From positions 30,573 through 59,713 of the forward strand of contig NW_014577403.1 of assembly GCF_000485595.1 (NCBI RefSeq): a stretch of 29,141 nucleotides of DNA. Direction: 5' to 3'. The notes under the pieces are model-generated. The model had not been told where the DNA came from. It ran no database searches and worked only from the letters and a program-made list of their open reading frames with translations. Both the position numbers and the translations under genes were made by a program. The stretch comes from Priapulus caudatus (taxonomy: Eukaryota; Priapulida; Priapulimorpha; Priapulimorphida; Priapulidae). Below, in pieces: positions 9,901 to 21,401 of this stretch (its first letter is position 1; each line of letters opens with the position of its first letter).

Positions 9901-12900
9901 CCCACTCTATACAACCCCCACCCTTAACCCACTCATTCTATACTACCCCCTACTGTTACTTCACTTCCACTCTATACAACTCCTTACCCGCACCTCACCC
10001 CACTTTATACAACCCCCTAACATCACCTCACTCCCATTTTATATAACCCCTACTCTCATCTCCTCTATATACAATACTCTACCCTTACATCACCCCACCC
10101 TATACCACTCTTTACCATTACCTCACTTTCACTCTATACAACCCCCTACCCTCACCTCACCCCACTCTATAAACCCCCTACCATTACCTCACTCCCATTT
10201 TATATAACCTCTACTCTCATCCCCCCCATATACAATACCCTACCCTTACATCACCCACCCTATACCACCCCCTACCCTTACCTCACTTTCACTCTAAACA
10301 ACCCCCTACCCTCACCTCACCCCACTCTATACAACCCCCTACCCTCACCTCATCCCACTCTATACAACCCCCTACCTTCACCTCACCCCACTCTATACAA
10401 CCCCCTACCCTCACCTCACCCCACTCTATACAACACCCTACCCTCACCTCACCCCACTCTATACAACACCCTACCCCTTACCCTCATCTACCCTCCTTAC
10501 CCCATGTATACCCCAACCTTACCACACCACAACACTTACCCCGCGGTAATCTTCCCATCCGCTTGCTATCGGAGATCTAACACTCATATCTAACACTCGC
10601 TCTTCTCTACGCACCTTTCCCCGACGCTGCGTCGGCACGCGCAGACGTGTGGCGCCCTCTGTCGGAGAAGCTGAAGCAGAGCGGGCGCGAGCTGGTGCCG
10701 ATAAATCAAAACCTCATCGACCTGGTGTGGGACGATCGCCCGGCATCGCCTAGCAACCACATCGACATACAGCCACTACAGTTTGCAGGTACGCTACCTT
10801 TCGTCGTCCGTTCACAGCCGCAGTACTGCATAAATGTTGCCCCAGCGCCCCCTTACAGCTGTAGGAACACTCCCCCAGCGCTCCCTCACATCTGTAGGAA
10901 CACTCCCCTAGCGCCCCCTCACAGCTGTAGGTACACTCCCCCAGCACCCCCTCACAGCTGTAGGAACGCTACCCCAGCGCCCCCTCACAGCTGTAGGAAC
11001 ACTCCCCCGGTGCCCCCTCACAGCTGTAGGTACACTCCCCCGGCGCCCCCTCACAGCTGTAGGAACACTCCTCTGGCGCCCCCTCACAGCTGTAGGAACA
11101 CTCCCCCGGCGCCCCCTCACAGCTGTAGGAACACTCCCCCAGCGCCCCCTCACAGCTGTAGGAACACTCCCCCGGCGCCCCCTCACAGCTGTAGGAACAC
11201 TCCCCCAGCGCCCCCTCACAGCTGTAGGAATACTCCCCCGGCGCCCCCTCACAGCTGTAGGTACACTCCCCCAGCGCCCCCTCACAGCTGTAGAAACACT
11301 CCCCGAGCACCCACTCACAGCTGTAGGTACACTCCCCCAGCACCCCCTCACGGCTGTAGGAACACTCCCCCGGCGCCCCCTCACAGCTGTAGGTACACTC
11401 CCCCAGCGCCCCCTCACAGCTGTAGGAACACTCCCCCGGCGCCCCCTCACAGCTGTAGGTACACTCCCCCAGCGCCCCCTCACAGCTGTAGGAACACTCC
11501 CCCGGCGCCCCCTCACAGCTGTAGGTACACTCCCCCAGCGCCCCCTCACAGCTGTAGGAACACTCCCCCGGCGCCCCCTCACAGCTGTANNNNNNNNNNG
11601 GGAGCGCAGGGTTCTCCCCAGGATGAAATTCAAACAGGGGAAAGGGGAGGGGAAGGGGGAGGGGGGGGGAACTAAGGGGCGTGTTTTTTTACCGTAACAC
11701 TAATTAATGCGTAAAATCGCCACCACACCATAGACGGTATTTGGGGTTCTTGTATATATAAGATATAGCCGAGTCGGTGTACAGTAAGTCTGTAAGGGAC
11801 AGGTTGACTGTTGTATTGGCTACAGTGCATGCGTGGTACTGTAAAAATACATGCGCCGTGTGTCCTGGTCGAATAGTACTTCTTGACGATCGATTCCGGC
11901 GCTGTCAAACTTATTGTTGTGGAATTTTCCAAACGGGGCGGAGGTAATTTAAACGGGGCGCAACGATTCAAACGGGGGGGGAGTTTTTCCAAACGGGGCG
12001 CACGCGCCCCGTTTGCGCAACGTGGGGAGAACCCTGGGTGATGTACTAAAAACTCATGTTATAGGGTGTTGTAGCTAGATCCAAACCCTCGTGTGACAAA
12101 GGGCGTTCCTTTGTCAAAAGAAAATATGCTTCAAGTGAAATTTCGTTAAAATCTCTTTCCTATTGACGACGATAATGGCAATGCGTTCTTGCGAAAAACT
12201 ATTTGCCATTTCGTTAAATGAGTGATTGGTATATGCAGATTTGTGAAATGGCATGCGATTTGTTCATGATTATATGCTTAGTTTTGATTCATATTGAATT
12301 TGATGTTAATATTGAAGTTATTCGATACGAGTAGAATGTTAGTTGTGACCGTATTTCTTGATGAGTTTATTGCGGATTGGATTTGAATGCATGACAGTAG
12401 TGGATGTCTGTGTGTTTCTCCTGCAGGCAAAACATGGCAGGACAAGATACACGAGGTTAGAGGAAAGATGAACGATAAGGACGCGTCGGTGTTGGTTGTG
12501 ACTGCTCTTGATGAATTAGCGTGTAAGTATATATCCATTATCCACCTCTGCGCCATGTCGCCCTCTAGTGAGAACTGTATTCAGCAACATTGTTTCACCA
12601 GCTTAGTTCGTGATTTTCACTAATTGTGAATAGGTGACACAGGATTTTAGTTAGATAAGCTTTATTCAATTCTAATATAATTAGTTATTGGCCTGCCAAT
12701 ATGCATAACCAATATGTAATCATATATTTATATGTCTGTTATTTATATGACCTAAAATGATGTCAGTACGCTATGTCTGTGTGTAACTTTAACTTTAAAC
12801 ATTGTGTATTCTCTAACTCTGAACATTGTTTTCTAGGGCTTTTCAATATGAGGGGTTCTGATATTGAATACAATCCTGTATTTTTTGCTTATGCATTAAT

Positions 12901-15900
12901 CGGAATGGATAGAGTCAGGTACTGACCAAAAATTAGCGACTTCACGATAGTTTCACTAGAAATTTTTACTTGCATGTTAATTAGGTTAAGCGACCTATTT
13001 GCCTGAGTGAGATAACCATGGTGTCCTTCTTGGATATTTCTGCTTGTTTGGCTGAGCTATGCGTGTATGTGTTTTATCGTGCCTCATTGTTGACACATCG
13101 GCACTCATTGCGCAGAGACAATACTAAGCAGAATGTTTAGAACACTCGTTGCTGGCACGTCAGAGCGATTCTTCTCGCAGCCATACAAAAACGCGCATAG
13201 ACGGAATAAGAATGATAGAAACGCACATAGACGGAATAAGAATGAAACAAAACCTCAGCGACATTGCACGCGCGTCGTAGAAGGAATTCGAAAGATCGCT
13301 AGAATTAGAAAAGAGCGGAAGCCGCACTCTCGGCGGCCGACGACTCCGGCTAACTGCGCGTCTCCCTCCGTCTCGCAGCATCTACGTCGACGAGGCCAAG
13401 GTCACGCCGGAGATTCACGCGCACCTGACGAGCGATGAGCATATCAAGGTCACGCTGCACGCGTACGCCGACCTCTGCGACGACCTCTGCCGCCTCGAAC
13501 CGCACGTGAGCGGCAGGGTGTGGATCCCCGACCAGTCGAGTCACGGCCTCGCGCGTCTCGTGCCTGAGGTGAGCCCCACGTCTCGTGCCTGAGGCAAGGC
13601 CTACGTCTCGTGCCTGAGGCAAGCTCCGCGTCTCGTGCTTGAGGCAAGCCCCGCGTCTCGTCCCTGAGTAAAGCTCTGCATCTCGTGCCTGAGGCAAGCT
13701 CCGCGTCTCGTGCCTGAGGCAAGCCCCGCGTCTCGTGCCTGATGCAAGCCCCGCATCTCGTGCCTGAGGATAGCCCCACGTCTCGTGCCTGAGGCAAGCC
13801 CCGCGTCTTGTGCCTGAGGCAAGTCCCGCGTCTCGTCCCTGAGGTGAGCCCCACGTCTTGTCCCTGAGGTGAGCCCCACGTCTCGTCCCTGAGGCAAGCC
13901 CCACGTCTCGTCCCTGAGGGGGGCTTCCATGTCTCGTCCCCGAAGCAAGCCCCGCATCTTGTCTCTGAGGCAAACCCTGCGTCTCGTCCCTGAGGCGAGC
14001 CCCACGTTCTCATCCCCGAGGTGAGGCCCCGTGTCTAGTTCTCGAGGTGAGCCCCCGCGTCTTGCCCTCGAGGTGAAGCCTACATCTCGTCTCTGAGGCA
14101 AGCCTCGCATTTCGTCTCTGAGGCAAGCCCCGCGTTTTGTGCCTGAGGCAAGCCCCACGTCTTGTCCCTGAGGCAAGCCCCACGTCTCGTCCCTGAGGGG
14201 TGCTTCCATGTCTCGTCTCCGAGGTGAGCCCCACGTCTCGCCCCAGCGAGTCGTTGGACGCCACGTCCGGAGGTGCCACCGCGGTCACGGGAGAGTAAAA
14301 AATTCGCCGAAAAATCACCATCACAGAGTTTCCTTTGGGAGATTTGGGTGGAGGAAATTGTCGTCGTAGAAAGCTTCTGGAATTTCTTCAGGGATTTTGT
14401 GTGGGGATCTTGTTCAGGAAATCTTGCGTGACGACGCTGCGAAACGATCGCCGAACTTTCTCTCTCGACCTTTCCGCCACCTCTACTGTCGTGACGGAGT
14501 TGGCTAGCATTCTTCGTATTGTATTAAGTGATTACAGGTAGCGCGGTCACATCTATACAATCAAGAGTAAGATAGTAGGAAACATATATTCATTGAGGGG
14601 CAATCGCTCATCATCTCACATTCTCACTCCTGTTATACAGATCTGTTCGCAGCGATAGCAATAATAGCACCCGAAATTTCCGTGCATCGCGACTACGACA
14701 AAAACTGCAGAATCGTGGCCGCGATTGTCCGACATTGCGCGTGCGTTTTCTCGCATCGCCACGATACCAGATCTACGCGAAACTGTAACCCAGCTTGTCA
14801 GCGCCGCTCGCGGAGCGTACGTGTCGGCAGTCAATGTCCGCGTCGAATTTGCATTCTTGCGGCGAATATCTTCTCCTACTCATTGCAGCGCCGGCGGATC
14901 TCGGATCCATCGCCGATCGCCCTGATGAAGGCACTGAAGAACGCTGCGGAGATCGCTGGCATGCAGAACGCACACGTGAGTTCGTAGCGAGGTTGGCTGG
15001 TGCGTGAATCGTCACGCCGAGTGGTTGGTGTCGGCCAATCAGAGCGTGACGAGGTGGGCTGGCCACACCTCCTGATCGTCATCTTGTTCGTCTCGAGCCG
15101 CTAAATGTCGAGTGGAACACAATTCGATTTCACGATAAACGACAGTGTGCAGTGTTATAAGACACTATGTTACATATATGATGTGACATTATAAGACATT
15201 ATATTATGTAGTAGGACGTGATGTTATAAGACACTATGTTACATATATGATGTGACATTATAAGACATAATATTATGTAGTAGGACGTGATGTTATAAGA
15301 CACGAAGTTACATATGATGTGACGCGCTAGAATGTGCTGGACGTCGTCGCGTTGCCACGGATACGCCACGCGGATGCGCCGGCTAACGCGCCGTCTCTCT
15401 CTCTCTCTCTCTCTGCGTCTGCGTAGGTGAAGGATGCGGTGGCCCTCTGCGAACTGTTTGCCTGGCTGGAGAAGGAAGTGCCAAAAGGAGGGATGACAGA
15501 GCTGAAAGCTTCGGCCAAGGCCGAGCAGTTCAGAAGGTACGCGGGTAGGCCGTTCCGGTGGTAAATAGATGCAATCAAACCTGTGTATAGGGGTCACCCG
15601 AGGGAAACGCTAAAAACGTGCTTCGTAGATGGCAATTCGTTTCGTAGTGGTGGTGTCACTTTATAAATTTTACTCAAGAGAAATATGAAAAGATGTCTGT
15701 ATTCACAGGCTATCGTTAGCAAAGGCTCCCTCCTTGTACCTGTTGTCCTGCTATCATTGAACAGCGAGGTGATATCGATGTCATAGTGGAGTTTAATTGT
15801 TGGCCGTCGTCTGCGTTTCTTGCAGCCAGCAGGCGGACTTTGTCAGCCTCAGCTTCGGAACGATTAGCAGCTCGGGACCTAATGGCGCCATCATCCACTA

Positions 15901-18900
15901 CCAGCCGACGGAGGCGTCTAACAGACCTGTCACCATGCAAGAGTTATACCTGCTGGACTCGGGAGCGCAGTACAGGTAGAGTGCTCACCGAGCAATCACA
16001 CGTTACACACTCCTCTCCCACTCTCTTTCTCTGTTTCACTTTTTAACTCTTTTAGTCTCTTTCTCCTGTTCTCCTTCTCTCTCATTTCCTCTGTCTCTTT
16101 CTATGTCTCATCCACCCCTCTTCCACTCTCTCTCATCTTCCCCTCTTTCTCTTTCCTCTCTCTCTCTCTCTCTCTCTCTGCCTCACTCTTTCTTTCTCTC
16201 TCTCTCTTTCTCTCTCTCTCTCTCCCTCACTCATTCTCTCTCTCTCTCTCTTCCTCACTCGTTCTTTCTCGCTCTCTCTTTTCTCCCTCTCTTCCCCCCT
16301 CCTATAATGGAAGAACTGTATATGTAATGTCGTTCCCTGTGTTATTTACAGAGATGGAACGACAGACGTTACGCGCACCATGCACTTTGGCGAGCCATCA
16401 CAGCTGGAGATGGTACGTCTGCCATTCAAGCTCAACTCACGATCTCTAAAACGCTATTATAAATTCACATTTTGTGTTTGCTGGTACGACTCATGATGGT
16501 CTTAGTACATACTAGTCTGTATGCTTCACATAAACGTCACACTGTAGTGTCCACATGTGCACATGAGTAGGGGTTGAATTATTCTCGTTTATTCATTTTT
16601 TTTCTCCATTTTTATTGTCCATTTACGGTTTCTGAAATATTGCTATTGTGATGAATTAATTTGTGGTTTTACTGTGTAACTGCACTTTTTATGTTTATTA
16701 AATCACAGGAATGCTATACAAGAGTATTGAAAGGACACATTGCTCTTGATTCCCTAATCTTTCCTTCTGGAACCAAAGGTAAACATTAAATACCAAGACT
16801 CTTGCCACCATTAAATCTGTTTATTACACATTAAGTGAGCAGCATGTGTCAGTGAGTGCAAAAACATCCATCGACCGATCACCATGCAAACTCATCTCCT
16901 GTTTCTGTGTAGGTCATGTGATCGACTGTAACGCGCGGAAGGCATTGTGGGACGTGGGGTTGGACTACATGCACGGCACCGGACATGGAGTCGGTGCATT
17001 CCTCAACGTTCACGAAGGTCGGTCAAAGTTTATTATGGCCGCTGCCCGCGCATCTGCTACCGCTCTCTTTAACTGTCGCTTGTGGGACAGGGCGCCCCCT
17101 GGCGTTAGTTTATCATGTGTGTGTGTGTGTGCACATGTTCTCTTTGTGCAAAACTCTCTGCTGGCCTCTATTCTGATGTAATCTAATCTAATGTATTGCA
17201 GTGTCTTCTCATCGAATCACTGCAATTTACGGTGTTTGTTTCTAGGTGGCTGCAATTACATAAATGCTCATGTTCTTCTTGTTTTTTGTTATTCTTCCTG
17301 CGGGTTTTCACCGTCATAAACCAATATTGGACAAACAGAATGTGTGGAGCAAAAATTAAACAAAGTAAATTCTATATATTCTATATACAGAATATGTGTG
17401 TGTGCGTTCATTCGTGCATGCGTGCGTGTGTACGTGCATGTGCGTGTGTGCATGTGCGTGCGTGCGTGTGTGCATTTGCGTGCGTGTGGTGAATACACAG
17501 TTGTAGCAATGTATGTTGTCCTAAGAGAGCTTATCCCTGTCCTATCCCTGTCATAAGAGACTCAATACTGTTTGCTATCTCTTTCTCTGTTTTCTTTCTT
17601 ATTCTTAAATCTACTTACACTTCTTAAATCCGTGAGTGCATCAAAAGTTTTTGTGATTCCTCGTGAATTATCCCTCAGCAATCCTCATGCATTCAGTATC
17701 AAATGCCACATGGCAGAAATGTTTGTCAGTAATAAGTAATAACACTTAATCGAAGACCACGAGAGAAAGTGCGGATGGCATCGTACTTGTAGCTCTCACA
17801 ACATGTAACCTTTTGCTCCATGGAAACCTGTTGTGAACAACTACATAACTACGTTGTATAGTACCAGTAGTGCATGATAGTTGGATTCCTCCACCATGTA
17901 CTTGTGGTTCAAACTGCATGCAGTGCACCTTCGTACACTCAGGATACCACTGCCACAATGCTAGCACTATTTTTAAAGTGGGCGGAGCTCCGGGAAAATC
18001 CAGCGAATGGAGATTCGTAAACAGCGCATGATTTGAAAGTAGTAAATGGGCTCACAATACGCGCACTATTTCGTATCACTATTTTATCAAATTTTTCATA
18101 AAATAATGGTTGGATTTTTAAAATCTTTGCAACTTTTATTAGTCCAAATCTTTTTACATAGGATACAAGTAACCTGGCTGCTGTAAAACAAATTGTAACG
18201 GAAATCTGCTTGTGGCAGTGGTAGATTGAGCCCATGAGCGAGAGCGCCATCTGTCGTGGAGTTTGCTCGTGGTTGTACCTGTCCGGAAACATTCGAGAAT
18301 AAGTGCAAGGCTTGATGTGGGCAACGAGCCAATAATTGAAAACTTGGACAAGAGGGCTCACGTAGGACCGCACGTGGTGAATGAGGCAGGGTTGTCGCAA
18401 AGCGCGCATGCCGTTTGCTACCAAGCTAGCCGTCACTGCTTTCAGCTCCGATATCGAAGCACAACAGCAGCCCGGACGGAATCGGCACTCGCGGCGACAT
18501 GACAATCACGATAGGTGTGTATGCGATGCCCGCTGGCCGCTTTGTGTTGCACATAGGTGGCGCTGTAATCGTGTTCGTGTTTACGCAGGCCCGCAGTACA
18601 TTAGCTTCAGGACTCGGCCGACGGAGGTGGGACTGGAAGAGCACATGGTGGTGACCATAGGTAGGATATACGTAGCAGCTTGGCAACATTGCACACGCAG
18701 ACACGTGCATGATAGGAAAACCTGGGAAGCAGTGACAGCCAGCACAGCAGTCCCCTCCCCCTCCAGCACAAGCTTACAACTTGCACAGCAGTGTAGTCTT
18801 CACCCAACACAAACCTACAGTAAACACATTAGTAGACTTCACTCCTGCACAATCTTACAGCTAGCACAGTATTCTCCCCCTGCATGGTCTTAGAAATTGC

Positions 18901-21368
18901 ACAGTAGTAAAGTCCCCCACCCCAGCCTAGTCTTACAATTTTACAGCTAGCGCAGTAGTAACATACCCCCACCACCCCACCCCAGCACAGGCTTATAATC
19001 TTATAGCCACCATAGTAGTAAAGTCCCCACACCACAGTACGATCTTACTATCTTACAACCAGCACAGTAGCAAAGTTTCCCCCAACACAATCTTACAATC
19101 TTACAGCTAGCATAGTAGTAAAGTCTCCTCCCCTCAGCACAATCTTACAATCTTACAGCTAGCACAGTAGTAAAGTCTCCCCTCAACAAAATCTTACAGC
19201 TAGCACAATAGTAAAGTCTTCTTTGACAGCACATCTTACAACCTGTACAGTAGTATTGTCTTCCAGCCAACACAAGCTTTCCACTGACACAGTAATAATT
19301 ATATGCAATGCAAGCGTTATGCATTTTCGAACATTCGTACTGCTAAAGTTATGTTATATAATTGTTTCCTTTACTTCTGAATGCATAGATACGTGTTCAT
19401 GATCTCCTGATTGTGCGACTTTCTACGCGTTCCAACGAAACCAAAAATATAGCATCACACTATTTCGATAGTGTTTGTGGTGTAACGCGTGCGAGCACAT
19501 GTCTGTGTGTACCGGTGCTGCTGGTGCACGGTATTTATTTCTGACGTATGCTGTCAGATATTGTTAATAGTAATCTCATTTTGTCATAAATCCGTGTAAG
19601 AAACCAGTTAGCAGCGGTTCCGACAACAGGTCTAGTGTTTTTTTTTGTCAAAAATTGTCCCTAATATTATCCTGATAACTGCAGCGCTAATCCATTACTC
19701 CTCAAACATTTTTCTACATGACGTCGTATTAACTTGTTCTGGGATTTATCTGGTGACGTGTGTGCGTGTGCGTGTTTCGTGGTATTGCAGAACCGGGTTA
19801 CTACGAAGATGGGCTGTTTGGCTGCCGGATCGAGAACGTGTGCCTCGTTGTGATAGCAGAGACAGCGGTAAGCCCGTACACACACGCGATAGCTTCCCTT
19901 ACTTTCCCTCACCTTCCCTTCCCATCCGCTCACTCCCCTTGCTTTCTGTTCCCTTCCCTTCTCTTCCGGTTCCCTTTATTGCATGGCTAATCATAGAAAA
20001 TGTATAACCATTATCTAGCGCGCATGCGAGCCTGGGCAGGCGTATCCAGTATCCCGACATCTGAAGAACGTTTCGCGTGTTTGTTTTCTAGAGTGGGGGA
20101 AAGCTGAGTGTGTATGCGTTGCCTAGGGCTGCGCGCGAGCCGTTGGAATTTGCAAGCGTTTCAGAGCCTACTTTTCGCAGGGGCGCGCAAATCGCCAAGG
20201 TGGTTTGGTCTGATAGAGAGATACGTCATCATTTTGCACATCGTCGGGAATTTCTACATCTGTTGATTTGTCGTTGTTTAACATATCCGAGCGTTATTCA
20301 CTTTTACGTGTGTGTTTAAGTTTGAGTTCTGTTCTTTTCGCTGTGACGTGTAAGGTGTGCATATTGCTGTGCTCTTAGTGTGCGTTAGTGTAGTACACGT
20401 TAGTGAAAGCGTTACCGGGCGTATATGTCACTTTATGCTTTTTGGTGGTGGTGGGGGGGGGAGACTTGCATAGCCGCGGGCCATCTACAGATGATGTGTG
20501 GCGAGCCGTTATGCACAGCTGGTTCTTTCCGCTTATCTCGTGTCTCTAAAGATATCGCAAATATGCCTCTCAGGAAATGTCTGTCGCTTAAGATTAGCTC
20601 TAAAACGGGTTAATTGTTTTATATATAAGAAGAAGAAGCCAGTGGTTTTGCGTTTAGTAATGGCTTATATGGCCTACTTATAGCCCTACTCCCCCAGCCG
20701 GCTGTTCCGAGGAATCAGTAAAAGTAAAATAAACATTTTGCAAAATGAATTCTTAATTGTACCACCAATAACTCCTAACTGCGAAAGAAAGGCCAAACAT
20801 AAGCGTAAATGCTGACTCGGGTAGAGCCTTCATACCCATCTATAAATAACACTGAGTAAACAACACAATAACAAACCAATAAATAATAAGTGTAGCGTTG
20901 GAGGCTGCGTGGGGAGAGTGAGAGATCGGCGATGGACGATCGTGTGGGAAGACAATACATGCATGCATACGGTCTTTGCCCGCATGTGACATGACGTCAC
21001 TGTACGCTATATCACACACGGGCCAACTGAAAGACGACAGCGTGTCAGCTTTCTCCCGGGTTTCTGACCGAGCGACATTATACATCTACTTTTCGAACTT
21101 ACATTTAGGTACACTGTATTTGAGGAGATGAAAGATGTGCTTTGCTAGTCTTGTTGCAGGAGTGATGTGTGCTCTGTTCAGTGGAGTGTTTTTGCTCTCA
21201 GCTCTCTGCTGTCAGTGACCAAATGTCAAATGAGCAATGCGCAATATTCTAGACCGAGGGTTCAAGAGACAACGCCTCATGGCATTGCACACATCATTCC
21301 TGTAGCTTGTTTACTTTTTTCTGAACAGACTTTATACTGTTTTTGTAATATCCTGAGTGGCAGCACTG

Positions 21369-21401
<33 letters not shown>

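Larger units (their letters stand above)
8953..10644 (+). other. XPNPEP1 intron 3
   Basis: This 1.69-kb intron contains a transposon-like element with CCTTGAA repeats (9106-9723) and a 33-bp C-rich minisatellite (about 9880-10500). The remainder shows nothing recognisable. Confidence 0.9.
10789..12426 (+). other. XPNPEP1 intron 4
   Basis: This intron contains a 33-bp minisatellite (about 10833-11589), a ten-N gap (11590-11599) and a CAGGGTTCTC-ended element (11607-12036). The last 390 bp are AT-rich with no recognisable feature before the CTCCTGCAG acceptor. Confidence 0.9.

Noticed and set aside
10833-11589. Regularly spaced 33-bp repeats resembling a CRISPR array, and the associated 342-residue (plus) and 241-residue (minus) open frames
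   Set aside because: There are no unique spacers; the repeats are head to tail, intronic and in an animal gene. The frames exist because the period is a multiple of three and the unit lacks stops.
13350-14324. Three overlapping minus-strand frames of about 190-207 residues with [10 protein letters not shown] repeats
   Set aside because: All three frames are open at once because of a 25-bp minisatellite without stops. The true plus-strand exon 7 explains the conserved part.
17939-18505. 188-residue minus-strand frame inside XPNPEP1 intron 13
   Set aside because: No recognisable domain, no conserved motif, and it lies wholly in an intron between confirmed exons. A chance frame is likelier.
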